DNA of 64,000 bases. It comes from Plutella xylostella (taxonomy: Eukaryota; Arthropoda; Insecta; Lepidoptera; Plutellidae). The stretch covers positions 1,746,001 to 1,810,000 of the forward strand of contig NC_064004.1 of the NCBI RefSeq assembly GCF_932276165.1, written 5' to 3'. Every line of letters starts with the position of its first letter. Position 1 is the stretch's first letter. Shown one piece after another: positions 34,601-45,400 of this stretch. The notes below the pieces were generated by a model. That model searched no databases, was not told where the DNA came from, and was given only the letters and a program-made list of their open reading frames with translations. The translations under genes were made by a program, and so were the position numbers.

Positions 34601-35414
34601 TGTAAGTAGAGCTGGCAGCTTGTTACATTATGCACACAATCAGTGATTGATGATAACAAACAATGCAAATTGAGATGAAATGCCAAGGTTACACTAATTT
34701 TACTATAATTAACACCTTACAGGCTATTCCATATTAGTATTTTAACTTGTTAGTAGTTGAAGTGTTAATATCCTGATGAGCTTGGAAACACTAAAACAGT
34801 TGACCTAAGAACTTATACAAGCAGAAAACTGTGAGTAGTGAACATTAGGATCACTTTTGTAGGCCTAAAAATAATTATGCTCATATTTGAGCCTTCTAAA
34901 CTACTGCATTGCTACGTTTGCAAAGCCTTCTAGGCAAACAACTCAAATACACCTAGTTTCAAGACCAAGAAGTCATTAGAATCGACGTCTCAGAATATGC
35001 ATGCAATGGATAATACAGAGCAGCTATTTCATTTTTCCTTAGAACCTTGCTATTTTATAACCTATACGTGCAGAAATCACAATGGGTGATTCGGAGCTCA
35101 GGCGTGACTGTGCATTCCGCGTATATTTCTGTAGTTTTATATTTCGTGTGTCTCGCGAGGTTAGAGAGCGCATGCAGAAGGCAGGGAGTCTGGCGCATAG
35201 CGCATGTCACTGAATAGTGACGCAGCCCAGTTGGCAATATAGCATGCATCATGTGGCCAGTTTTCACAAGTTGTCGCAATTTATTATTAGAAATACAACA
35301 CCAAACAATGACAAAACGATGAAACACTCACCCCCTGGCCATTTCCAAGCTCTTGATGAGCTTCTTGATCTTCCAAATCTCAACATTGCGATCGGCCGAC
35401 GATTCTTCAGACAT
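16590..35414 (-). CDS. eRF1: Eukaryotic peptide chain release factor eRF1
   Basis: eRF1 recognises all three stop codons in the ribosomal A site and triggers peptidyl-tRNA hydrolysis with eRF3. Coding exons, in transcript order: 35414-35332, 34355-34180, 33912-33674, 33098-32988, 26878-26759, 25601-25446, 25048-24948, 24200-24107, 23067-22920, then 16675-16590 or 22091-22012. All junctions are GT-AG and keep phase. The product is 437 or 435 residues, against 437 in human. The stop-codon motif NIKS is near residue 60, YLCDNKF lies in exon 3, and the catalytic GGQ is near residues 182-184 in exon 4 ([10 protein letters not shown]). The C-terminal domain ends in an acidic tail. Intron 4 holds LINE insertions and intron 5 an H/ACA snoRNA. 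The start is the first ATG in phase ([10 protein letters not shown]). Confidence 0.95.
18012..18270 (+). repeat. Interspersed repeat with nested MITE
   Basis: The outer part matches the repeat at 2613-2964: head agctgttcccgtgagcttcg, then agtagttttggc and a cagacagacac tail. The sequence 18106-18238 is a palindromic insertion with arms around atctatcgatagctgac. GTAAC is found on both sides (18101-18105, 18239-18243), so the target repeat was cut by a MITE with a 5-bp duplication. Confidence 0.6.
18362..18500. mobile_element. MITE with tcgagtgcg ends
   Basis: Inverted arms contain ttcacctatcgagaagt and its complement, with outer ends tcgagtgcg / cgcactcga. It lies between the two alternative eRF1 terminal exons. 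Confidence 0.55.
18985..19137. mobile_element. MITE with agctgcgtacacaccgggcc ends
   Basis: The left arm agctgcgtacacaccgggcc is mirrored at the right end. Subterminal caacgaac units occur on both sides. TAA flanks both ends (18982-18984, 19138-19140). This is Harbinger-like by its duplication. Confidence 0.65.
21636..21770. repeat. Palindromic repeat, acgtgacaagagtt type
   Basis: Arms tttaagacgtgacaagagtt and its complement enclose a core with cgctcactcacatc. Related copies are at 25192-25381 and 44616-44748, so this is a dispersed palindromic MITE family. Confidence 0.55.
21965..21970 (-). promoter_or_regulatory. Poly(A) signal of proximal eRF1 exon
   Basis: AATAAA on the minus strand, about 42 nt past the stop codon of the proximal terminal exon. 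It supports use of that exon as a real transcript end. The downstream minus-strand sequence is A- and T-rich. Confidence 0.5.
22012..22091 (-). other. eRF1: eRF1 proximal alternative terminal exon
   Basis: The acceptor aaaaaacag precedes 22091. In the same phase as the distal exon it reads [20 protein letters not shown] and ends VDLDDY before TAA, giving a 435-residue eRF1. The shared frame, the shared core and a nearby AATAAA argue that it is functional and not a dead duplicate. Confidence 0.85.
22515..22752 (-). mobile_element. Second SINE family, near complete copy
   Basis: On the minus strand it starts with a tRNA-like head (gtggttagtggccctgactg) and a B-box-like gggttcgatccccggctggg, then cagatatttgta and a tail gtgtgtgagatgtgcccaca. 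It lies inside the eRF1 transcription unit. Confidence 0.65.
23199..23355 (-). mobile_element. Second SINE family, deleted copy
   Basis: It shares the tail (tgtgaggtgtccccacat) and the B-box region (ggttcaattctcggctgggg) with the copy at 22515-22752 but lacks internal parts. It lies in eRF1 intron 8. Confidence 0.55.
23613..23814. mobile_element. MITE with gggcgccttcaaattag ends
   Basis: A 202-bp element with near-perfect ends gggcgccttcaaattag and a GC-rich subterminal palindrome built of gcagcgctgc units. TAA flanks it on both sides (23610-23612, 23815-23817). It sits in eRF1 intron 8. Confidence 0.7.
24394..24510. repeat. Tandem repeat, three units of 39 bp
   Basis: Units start at 24394, 24433 and 24472 (attacagatcggtccaaaca, then agtatgtagataatcctta). 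The last unit is shortened. The repeat lies in eRF1 intron 7. Confidence 0.8.
24590..24779. repeat. Inverted-repeat element
   Basis: The left end gtacagtcagct and inner cagctgcataagtagctata are mirrored by tatagctacttatgcagctg and agctgactgtac at the right. It is a MITE-like palindrome in eRF1 intron 7, directly upstream in coordinates of the exon-derived foldback. Confidence 0.55.
24803..24878. repeat. Perfect 34-bp foldback from eRF1 exon 7 end
   Basis: Bases 24803-24836 pair without mismatch with 24845-24878 across an 8-base loop. The arm starts with the 3' end of eRF1 exon 7 (minus sense) with its splice donor. The 32 bases at 24793-24824 are an exact direct repeat of 24935-24966, which spans the real exon 7 donor. 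The copy therefore carries a decoy donor in the intron. Confidence 0.8.
25192..25381. repeat. Palindromic repeat with diverged interior
   Basis: Ends ggttagcacggggcgcagtt and its near complement match the 21636-21770 family, with a longer, different interior. It is in eRF1 intron 6. Confidence 0.5.
25645..25800 (+). mobile_element. tRNA-derived SINE, truncated copy
   Basis: The head gtggtagctcagagggtaag and cgcccgcttctcacgccaga match the SINE at 10022-10260. The B box is lost by internal deletion. The body ggaaaatctcgtgaggtaaa and acatctagat is present. Antisense to eRF1, in intron 5. Confidence 0.6.
26200..26322 (-). ncRNA. H/ACA box snoRNA, eRF1 intron copy
   Basis: Encoded sense within eRF1 intron 5. 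In RNA order: lower stem GCTCTGT/ACAGAGC, upper stem ACACACAC/GTGTGTGT, box H ATAGCA, second stem GCATGG/CCATGC with apical AGCC/GGCT, then ACA (26205-26203) and three more bases. Pocket 1 strands are CGAUC and UUUGCA; pocket 2 strands are AACCAGC and CUAGAU. The copy is nearly identical to those at 59554 and 62413 in mortalin introns. H/ACA RNAs guide pseudouridylation with dyskerin; the predicted target is 28S rRNA. A processed intronic RNA is expected. Confidence 0.85.
26940..27050 (+). repeat. Second copy of the 3100-3235 repeat
   Basis: It shares gcggctagatccactgctcc and cctgtagtttatgaccgag with the copy at 3100-3235. It immediately precedes a LINE 3' fragment here, in eRF1 intron 4. Confidence 0.5.
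27060..28308 (+). mobile_element. Jockey/CR1-like LINE 3' fragment
   Basis: The frame resumes inside the reverse transcriptase after the YADD box and contains [16 protein letters not shown], matching IKYLGIILDQNLNFKRH of the longer element at 37740-41655. Several frameshifts break it. The 3' end is an A-rich (attt)n stretch at 28277-28308. At the point where the longer element carries a MITE this copy reads straight through, which confirms the empty site. It lies antisense in eRF1 intron 4. Confidence 0.75.
28520..32948 (+). mobile_element. RTE-clade LINE, truncated and interrupted
   Basis: Part 1 (28517-29653) encodes an RTE-type reverse transcriptase: [34 protein letters not shown] and the catalytic FADDIV. 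Part 2 (about 32292-32926) encodes its C-terminus ([19 protein letters not shown]; a Trp/Arg-rich end) with a frameshift near 32725. The element ends in a poly(A) run at 32925-32948. Endonuclease and 5' part are missing. Parts 1 and 2 are separated by a second LINE at about 29656-32295. The tail ends 40 bp from the eRF1 exon 4 donor, in antisense. Confidence 0.85.
29656..32295 (+). mobile_element. Jockey/CR1-like LINE nested in RTE LINE
   Basis: The open frame 29684-31867 (727 codons) covers the linker after the endonuclease and a full reverse transcriptase: [46 protein letters not shown] and the catalytic YADDLK. No RNase H domain follows. The 3' untranslated part ends in an (aaat)n tail at 32267-32295. 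The endonuclease is missing, so it is a 5'-truncated insertion. The reverse transcriptase frame is uninterrupted, which suggests a recent event. Confidence 0.85.
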
Positions 35415-36473
35415 TTTGATTGGTTTACAAAGAAAAGTTGCACCACAAAACTGTTAACACTAGGTAAATAAATACGTCTAACACACGACTAAAGAGTGTA
35501 AATAAAGGAATTCAGGGGAAAGGGACCCGCACTCGTGGTTCAAACTGCTGAAATCCAGATAGAACCGGACGGACCGACACCTCAAGACAAAATTCACACA
35601 CTTTCTAGTTCACATTTACGACCCCAGGGGCGCGTACTTTTCTTCTGGTGCGGGGATTCTTGGATTTTTTCTTTATTCGGTTACCCCTAAGCATGTGGAA
35701 AGCAGATTTCAGACATTACACGGATAAAAAGATGACGTGACCAAACGATCGAACAAACGCCTCGTCGTGGGAAAGAAAGAAATTATTGAATGAACAATTG
35801 AAGTATTGAATGAATAAAATGGCGGATTGAGTGAACGAATTTGATTAGTATTGCCATAAAAGAAAAATATTATTCTATGAAGCACACTAATAAAGTCCCA
35901 CTTTGATAAATTTTGCTACATGAACGCGGCCATTACCACGTAGTTTTGCTTCTTGACAACAGAGGGCGTTGATCTAATAGTAATCAAATAAAGCTAATAG
36001 ATGGCGCTGTTTAATAGTTTGTCACGTAGTTTTTCTACTTGACAACAGAGGCCGCTGTTCTAATAGTTATTAAATACAGCTAGTAGATGGCGCTGTTTAC
36101 TAGTTTGTAGTTATTAAAATTCAATGCCTCAGCGCTCTGTGGTCTAGTGGTAGAAGCTCTGCTTCATGACTCATGACCCAGAGGACCCGGGTTCAAATTC
36201 TCGATGGGACCATCGATTTGTGTTTCTGAATTGTGGTTCCAAGTAAAGCATAGAACTGGCTGGTCACGTGCTGCAAACGGTTGTTGGTCGAGCCTAGCCT
36301 AACCTACCTCTACCTAACCTCTCTCTCGGACTTATTTTTGAACTTAATTTGTAACAGCCTTAAATCACTACTTAGTGCTTGTTTTGAGTAATATAGGAAG
36401 AAAAATCTCATAATTTAGGCATGATATGATATCAATTTATTTATAAAGACAACATTCTGCTAGAAAACCTCAT
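35415..36473. other. eRF1 promoter side and intergenic gap
   Basis: The region upstream of the eRF1 start is expected to hold its 5' untranslated region and promoter; I see no clear TATA box. The duplicated motif cacgtagttttnctncttgac with gatggcgctgttta at 35935-36105 is a short tandem pair. At 36125-36210 a tRNA-like head (gtggtctagtggtagaagct; gggttcaaattc) marks another SINE-type sequence. AATAAA on the minus strand at 36441-36436 serves the next gene. Confidence 0.4.
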
Positions 36474-39400
36474 TTAATTGACCATGAACTCGCTGGACCG
36501 CTGGTTCTGGTTGTGGCGCCACTTGCAGGCCCAGTTCCAGCACGAGAGCCCGGCCCACGGCTCGTCCGTGTAGAACTGCTGCCCGTTCTGGTACATCTGG
36601 AAGTAGATTGATATATTGTTCACCTATTTATGACATGAACATTAGTTTATACGGCTCGCGGCTCGCTTCTTCTTCTGGTGCCATCTACTATCGTAGGTCG
36701 GCTATCATTGTAGCCACTTTGGTCCGACCTATCATGCATAAGTACAAATGTGGGTAGGTACAGCAAAAAGCGGGTGGCTCGCTTGAGAGTATCTGACTGA
36801 AGGACCTAAGTATGTATGAACAATAATGGAACAGTGACTATCATGATATGATCTCATCATCAGCAGCTAATGATCGTTCAATAAAGGAGAATGTACGCGC
36901 CTCCCAATGAGGATTACATCGGCGATCTATGGGGCTGAGTTGTTGCGCGTACCATATGGTCGCCATGTGTCACAAAAGTCACATCTACTCACCCACCTCA
37001 CCTCTCTCGTTAGAGAAGTATAACTAACTATTAGTTATGTTCGTTGCCTCTTATTTATACTTAACCCAAGCAATTAACTAGGTACTTACTACTTACTACT
37101 TACTGATATAAGTAATACCTACTTATTATAAAAAAAACTTACAAACGACAAATCCTGGTTCTTATAAGTGACCCCATCGTAGCCGAACCTCAACACAAAG
37201 TTCATGGAGAATATGGAGAAGATGCATCGTATGTCGGTGGTGGGCGGTAGGAAGTAGCGGTAGGGGCCGCACCAGTACGACACCTTGGGCTCGTACTCCA
37301 CGGACTCGGGGAACTCTTCACGGGGACTTATTCTGGGTAACGGATAAAAAATACAGGTTTTAATTAGGCAATAATAATTGTGTAGGTATCTCAACTTACT
37401 TGACGTGGATCAGCGGCAGCGGCTAAGCCTTAGTCCCCGTCAAAACACGATATACCCAGTAATTACATTATACACACTAAGTTTGCCACAGCAGTTATTC
37501 TTCAGTGGATACATTAAATACAGATGAATATGATGATTTAATATGAGACTTTAACATACAGAAAGGTCGGTCAATTCTTTTCCGATTGATTGTTTCAGTG
37601 ATAAGTACCTACCTCAGGACCTACCTAGCCTTAGCAATCATCACTATTCATTAAGTACCCTGGTTTTGGTACCTTACTTACTTATCTGATCTTTAACGTG
37701 TCTGCATCTTCCAGAAAAACAATAAACAACCATTACCTTCTTCAAAAACATTTCTGTTTGTAATAATGTATAATATTTATAAAACTGCAACACACACACA
37801 CACATACAAAACTATTCAACCATCCACACTTAAAGTTCATAACTACACAATCATTCGCTTACACAAAACAGATACAAAAATTGTCGCATTACGATGCAAC
37901 AACTACACAAAAAATATATTTAGAGAATTTTCTTTAAATAATTACAACAGATCATTTAGAGCTATTAAATAAAATTCGATACTCAAAATAACATAATGAA
38001 TGATCTTGACGAGATTTTGACTTGTAAGTCGTTTATTTCTGATACAGATAATTGTTGTAATCTGGTACCTTCGTCAAGTAACATTTTAAAATTAATAACA
38101 CAAAATATACGTAGCGTTGGTTGCAACTTGGCGGGATTTCTTGCTCTTCTACATAAAGTTAAGCTGGAGTTTGATATTGTTATCTTGACTGAGTGCTGGT
38201 TGTCTTGTAACCCGATTTTGCCGTCTATTGAAGGTTACAAATCAATCTCAAATAAAAAAATTATGAACCAGAATGATGGAGTTGCAGTTTACTATAGAGA
38301 AAATCTTAGTATATCCATTCATGAACCACAATTTACTGATGGAAACTGTTTAATAATTAACATTGATAACGTAACAGCTATTATTGCTATTTACCGCTCT
38401 CCATCCTTTAAAAATACGGATAACTTTATTAATTCTTTGAGCAACATAATACAAAGTTTATCGACATTTCAAAATATAATTATTACAGGTGACTTAAATA
38501 TTGATATCAACCCTGACCACAATGATGCAAGCGCCGAAAGTTTATTAAATGTTACTGCATACCATGGTTTTCTTGTTGGACATAACTTTATAACAAGAGA
38601 TGCCAGTAAATCTTGCCTTGATCATGTCTTTGTTAAAACAAAAAAGGAAATAATCACTATAGTTCTGAATTCCACGGTAACGGATCATAAGGCTGTTCTT
38701 TTTTGTATATGCTTGGATTCAATAAATAAACTAAAACCTACTGAATATGTCAAAGTAAATTATAAAGGATTTGAAAGAGATATTAGTGGTAACGATTTCA
38801 GCGATATATTGCAAATACAGGATCCTAATATAGCACTTAACAAACTGATAGAGTCCATTCAGATACTTCTAGATAAAAATTCATCAAAATCTAAGGTACC
38901 ATCGCGCAAACGGATACTTAAACCTTGGCTTACTCCGGGTTTGCTTCGATGTATCAGAAATAGAGATGAACTGCATAAAAAATCAATGGCCAATCCAGAT
39001 AGCGATATCATCAAGCTTACGTATTCCAGATACCGTAAATACTGTAACAACTTAATTAAAAAACTAAAAAGAGAGCATGAAAAATCTATATTAAGAGAAG
39101 CTGGTAAAAATAGTAAAACACTTTGGAAGGCTATAAAAAATATTACTTCAACATCAATAAAAAGAGATAACGCACAAGAGCTACTCAAAATGGGAGGATC
39201 TTTTCCGGAATCAGTTAATTTAGTAAATAATCATTTTGTAAACGTGGGAAAATCTTTGGCAGAAGAAGTTAACAATAAATATTGTAATAAAAACCCGAAA
39301 CCGAATCTCGAATCTGTTACATTCAATAAGCGTGACTCCTTTATTTTAATGAAAACGGATAATGAAGAGATAAACAATATAATTATGAATCTAAAAAATG

Positions 39401-42400
39401 AGTGCTCTGCTGGATGGGATAATATTACAAACAAGATCTTAAAAGAATATAAACATATCCTTACTCCTCTTCTGTGTCATATATTTAATGCTTGTCTTGA
39501 GCAAGGAATTTTTCCGGATGCACTTAAGAGATCAGTCGTTATCCCTATTTATAAGGGGGGTGATAAAGTTAATGTCAATTGTTATAGACCAATCTCTATT
39601 CTCCCGTCCTTGTCCAAGATACTTGAACGTATAATAAACTCTAGACTTATTGATTATTTGGAAAGAAATAATATATTATCCGAGAACCAGTTTGGCTTTC
39701 GTTCAGGGAAGTCGACAGCCGATGCAGTCCATACGGTTATTGATTTTGTGGTGCAGAGCCTGGATGAAGGAGATAGATGCTTGGGAATATTTCTGGATCT
39801 TGCTAAAGCATTTGATACTGTTTCGACCAAACTACTATTAAATAAACTTGAACATCTTGGAATCAGAGGCACACAACATAATCTGTTTGAGAGTTATTTG
39901 ACAAACAGACATCAGTGTACAAAAATAGGGGAAAATATCAGTTGCACTCAAGCTATAGAATGGGGCGTGCCCCAGGGTAGTATCCTTGGGCCAACCTTAT
40001 TTTTAATTTATATTAATAACCTTTGCGGACTTAAATTATCTCAAGGAATCATTGTGACGTATGCTGATGATACAGTCTTACCCCCTTATTCATAGAAAAG
40101 TTACAATAGGTTTTAACTAATAAACTGTTTTGTCCCTCTCTGTCAAAGAACAAATTGTTCTTTGTCGGAGAGGGACAAAACAGTTTATTAATTAAAACGT
40201 TCTGTAACTTCTCTATGAATAAGGGGGTTACTCTTCAGGGGCAAATCATGGTCTAAGGTATTTGATATCGCTCAGGTTGGTTTTAATAAAGTAACAGAGT
40301 GGCTCACATCTAATGTACTTACTTTGAACGCTCAAAAGACTAACCCCCTTATTCATAGAAAAGTTACAATACGTTTTAACTAATAAACTGTTTTGTCCCT
40401 CTCTGTCAAATAACAAATTGTTCTTTGTTGGAGAGGGACAAAACAGTTTATTAGTTAAAACGTTTTGTAACTTCTCTATGAATAAGGGGGTAACTATATA
40501 ACGTTCTCCATCAATAACTCCACCCAACCAACAAGTGATTTCAGGTTGTTAGTACATGATTGCTCAGATCAATTAACATGTTCCTGCAGATCACTTGATA
40601 AAGTACCTGAGATAAAATACCTTGGTATCATACTCGATCAAAATCTTAATTTTAAAAGACATATTCATTTGCTTAGTGCCAAAGTAAGAAGACTGATCCA
40701 TATTTTTAAAAACCTAAGACACGTAGCTGATCCAAATTTATTAAAAATAATATATTATGCTTTATGTGAATCAATCTTGCGATACTTATCTGCTGTTGGG
40801 GGGGTGCACATAAATCCAACATTATTGTCCTAGAACGTGCACAGCGAGCAGTTCTAAAGGTGTGCACTTTCAAGCCAATCCTTCATCCAACTTCTGAGCT
40901 TTACAGATTCTGTGACGTATTAACTGTCAGACAACTTTTTATTCAAAATATTGTCCTAAAACAGCATAATAAACTTGTCTTTCAACATATCTTAAAGCGC
41001 AGAAAGGATATTGTTTGCGAAACAAATATTGGGCGAACTTGTTTCAGACAGAGATTTTTCAGATTTCTTGGACCATACATATATAACACACTTAATAAAG
41101 TTCTTATCATATACCCAAAAACCCTTTTTGAATGTAAAAAGGTTATAACTGATTGGCTAAAATCTAAAAACTATGATGAAACTGAAAGAGTTATTTCAGT
41201 GACATCGTAATTATATTAGGTACTTAAATATAAACCACTGACTGAAAATTTACCACATACATTTTACACTAACACTCACTATAAATACACTTTACATACA
41301 TGCACTACACTCCACATCTTCTCTAAACTTACACAAATCTACACACATCACATCACTTTTTTATATTTTTATTTTCTGTATAAATATTAAATAGTAAGAT
41401 AAATATGCATGTAAAATACCTTAATTTTTTTCTAGTATTGTTTTAGTTTTTGGATAATTCTTTGTTTTGCTTTTGTTGAGACTTGTTAGCATAAATTCTC
41501 ATTTTTCGGGAAGTGTTACTACTCATCCTAAGACACAGGGTTCACCCTACTTTAGGGAGTAGAGACATACTTAATTGTTGTTTTTGTATAACAAGTTACT
41601 GTAACATTTTTATGGAAATAAAATTATTCTTATTCTTATTCTTATTCTTATTCATTCTTTTGTCTATTGATAATCCAACACAAGTCATAGTTACGCACTT
41701 ATAAATGCACTGCGCGTCGCTGTCATCAGACTGGCAGTAGAGGCCCTGGCTGAGGTCTCGCGTCTGGAACTGCTCCCCGTGCGGGCCCACGTACGTGGAC
41801 TCCGAGTGGCGGTGGTAGTAGCCCGCGAACGCGAATGCTCCTGGAGGAGAGGTTAGGTGGGAAATAACTTTATAATACCGGTTCCATTTATAAACAACTA
41901 GCAGTTCCCGCGCGCTTCGCTTCGCCTTAAAAAGTTTTCCCGTGGGAATTCCGGGATAAAAAGTAGCCTATGTTCTTTCCCAGGGTCTAGACCGTATGTA
42001 GACCAAATTTCATACAAATCCGTTCAGTAGTTTTGGCGTGAAAGAGTAACAGACAGACAGACAGACAGACACAGTTACTTTCGCATTTATAATATTAGTA
42101 AGGAAGGATGTTATTTTGGTGAAATTTGAGTAACAAAGTAGCAAGCTACCAAAACAATTTTTTACATATCTCCTTCTTCATATCTGCTGAAGAAGCTGCG
42201 GGGTAGACAGCGGTAGACCATAGCTATGGTTTCGAGTGGTGACCCATTAACTGGACAAGCGTAGTAGCGATATGACCTTGTAGACAAGTAGCTGGCTGAA
42301 TGCCGCTTCATGGCCCGTAGGTATAGCAGTTAATCATTACGAGCTGATGATGATGATGATGATAAATCATCTCGAGTGCTCTTTACAACATTGTGCTGAC

Positions 42401-45400
42401 ATTTGCGCACAACTTTCCTTTAGAAATCCACCCGTCCCTGATATCACCACAACAATAAAGTAGCCACATGATGAGGTCAGAGGGCTTGAGAGGAAAGTAG
42501 AGGAGGTCAAAGGAAGTCAGAGGACATGAGAGAAAGGAAAATGACGTGAGAGGAAGTCAGAGGAAGGTAGAGCCGTACCGCGGAAGGTGTAGCAGTGCGG
42601 GCGGCGCTCGCTGCTGAGAACCATCTGCGCGTCCTGCTGGCTGTGTGCCGACGCGATGTAGTACGACGTGCCCAGACACTTGAACTCTGTAAGGTAATGT
42701 CTACTTGACATTCTGAGTTAACTAGGTAGTTAGTTATAACCCGCGAGAGTTAACTTGGCACCTGACCGACAAGATCCAGGTTCGCGAGCTAGTGCTAGAG
42801 CTAGCTAGGGTACCCGGCGTGACCCCTTGGTTCTTGCTGGCCAGGTGCACAGGTAATTCGCACGAGTAACTAACTACTTATAGTACCTAATTTCGGCAAT
42901 GAATCTATGTCTGTCTCTTTCTGTCCGTATTCTGTCAAAGCAAGGCGGCAGTGTCGACATTAGCTTAAAGCTAATCAAAGGCTTAAAGTTCCTTTGTACA
43001 ACTCATTGAAAGTCTATTGATAGGTAGTTAGATAATTATGCCTTCGTAAGTTAGGTAAGGCAAGAAGGTACATATAAGAGGTGCTCGTAAATTATTCAGG
43101 AATTCTCTCTTCTCTTTTCTCTAAATAAAAAGTCACACAACACAAAGTCTGTCCAAATGATTAGCCGTCTTTATGTTCCAGATGGTTCCAGAGATCCGTT
43201 TGAGGGTATTTTTCAAAAGTTGAAGTACAAAGGTTTCACAATGCAAAACTGAGTCTCTTGACGAGTTCTTTAGTTAGTCCGCTGGTCCTACTTCCTTTCA
43301 TGTAAAGGCTGAGGACAGATTGTTTTGTCCATTCTTGGAGGAGACCCTTATCCAACAGTATTTGACTAATGATAATACATATACCTAGCTACAAATTCAC
43401 ACGTAGATCAATATGAGAAGCACAAATACAGTTTACCAGGGCTAGTATACAGCCCGAAGGGTATTTTCGCTTGTGTCGCCCTGATCTTCTCCTCCGAAGC
43501 GTCCATTTTCTTGTTCAGCTTCAACTGAACCATAGAAGTCAGCGCCGCGTCGGTGGCGAACAGAAGCCTCTTTAGGTCTTTAATGTGGGTGTCTATGAAT
43601 GCATTGAGTCGTTTTTGGCCACCTTCTAACAACTGTTTGCGGTCCGCCTGGAAATGTTATCTTGGATTAGGGTGCTTACATTGTGAATCGGGTTCCCTGT
43701 ATCTACCTGTACCGGTAACCTGATTATGCGAAAGCGCTCACGACATTTAAAAATCCAGGATATGCTCCGTGAGTGAGCGTTTTCGCATAATCAGGTTACC
43801 GGTACAGGTAGATACAGGGAACCCGATTCTCTATGTAAGCACCCTTATATTATGTGGCTGGAGCAGAAGAAAAGAAAGGTCTCAAGTACCAACAGATTAA
43901 TAACACAACGAGGTTGCTGTCCAGAGCGTCAAAAAGGCACCAGCTCAGCATGTGGTGTGGACAATGATGATGATACTACCTATATATATACTGGGTGTTT
44001 AAAAGTGTTGTAATTACTATGAAGGATATGATATATTTTCGACAATAATATTAAGTAGTTAGGTAAGTACCTACTTATAGTTATTTTTTGTTAACAAACC
44101 CCCCCCCCTCGGTTAAATACATATATAAAAAAACACGCACTCACGCCTTGTACTAATGTACTCCCTTGCGGGGTAGGCAGAGGTGCATTGCTGCACCCAC
44201 TTTTCGCCAGAGTGTTATGTTAGTCCCAATGTAATAGGGGGCGGGCCTATTGCCATTTTACGGGCACATCCAAGACCCGAGAACAAATATCTGTGTTTAA
44301 ACAAATATCTGCCCCAGCCGGGAATCGAACCCGGGACCATCGGCTCAGTAGTCAGGTCACTAACCACTACGCCATTCGGTCGCCATACATATATACCTAA
44401 CACTTTTGCAACACTCTGTATAAAACATAACGTAGTATATTGATTAGGTAGGTATATATCAGTGGCTCACCGGATTATGTGGCTCGCGTATTCTCGCATT
44501 CATATAGTTGTAATAATCCTGTAGTCTCGAGAACTTGTCCTCAGAATAATCATACTTCATGTCCACCTCCTTCTCACTAGGCATGTTGTAGGGTTTCTGT
44601 GGAACCATAGACTGTCAGAAGGCCTAGCACGGGATGCAAGACAACACGTGACAAACGTTTTGTGTAGCGCTCACTCACATCGCGCGACTTCGTGAGCGAG
44701 TGCGACGTAAAACTTTTATCACGTCTTAAACCCCGTGCAAGGCCTTCAGTAGGTACAGTGTAACTCACGAGAGTTAACAAATAGCTTTAATAGAGTAGAT
44801 ACGACACTGATAATGCAAATTTTCGCATTTTTTTCTTCACATAGACAGAATTTCCAAATGGTTGTAGACTGAACTCATAAATTAAACATTGAACCACTTA
44901 AAAATGATTACATTGACATATGAATTACTACAGTAGGAACGCTCCAGTACCTAGGCCTCCTACCCAAAAACCCTGTCCTTATCTAGGTAGTTGAAAAGGC
45001 ATTTAAAAAAATATAGAAAAAAAGAATTGAATTAATAAATCTAGTCAAAGTAAACGTACCTATTAATTATTTAACTAGTGGTAGGTAAAAACCAAACCGA
45101 ATACTTACGTTGTCCACAGTTATAAAAGCAAGGCGGGCGAGCTAGAAACATAAGAATGATTAGATACTTATCACAAGCTTATAGCCCCTCCTCTTCGGTC
45201 AGGATATCAAATGGAAATACCTAATAAGCTTGCTTGTGTTGGGGTCCACCAACCCGCACTAGGCTAGCGTTGTGGACTAGGCCAAAACCCCTTCCTTCAT
45301 TGGAAGATGATTGTGTTGATTGTGATGATGATGATGATGATGAGCTAAAGGAGAGGTTACGAGAAACACACCATTTGCATCGACGACAGCTCGCCACTGG

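Larger units (their letters stand above)
37740..41655 (+). mobile_element. Jockey/CR1-like LINE with two MITEs inside
   Basis: The frame from 37996 encodes an apurinic-type endonuclease (TQNIRSV; ILTECWLS; TGDLNIDI; SCLDHVF; TDHKAVLF) followed by reverse transcriptase ([48 protein letters not shown]). It is cut by a MITE at 40081. The frame continues 40231-40343 and, after a second MITE, from about 40494 to 41210 with a frameshift near 40830. The 3' end is (ttattc)n at 41626-41655. It lies antisense in the unrecognised gene, ending about 45 bp from an exon donor. A fragment of the same family is at 27060-28308. A possible ORF1 remnant is at 37766-37972. Confidence 0.85.

Noticed and set aside
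36125..36210. tRNA gene on the plus strand
   Set aside because: It has a tRNA-like promoter (ctagtggtagaagct, gggttcaaat) but the region between is too irregular for a cloverleaf; more likely SINE-derived.
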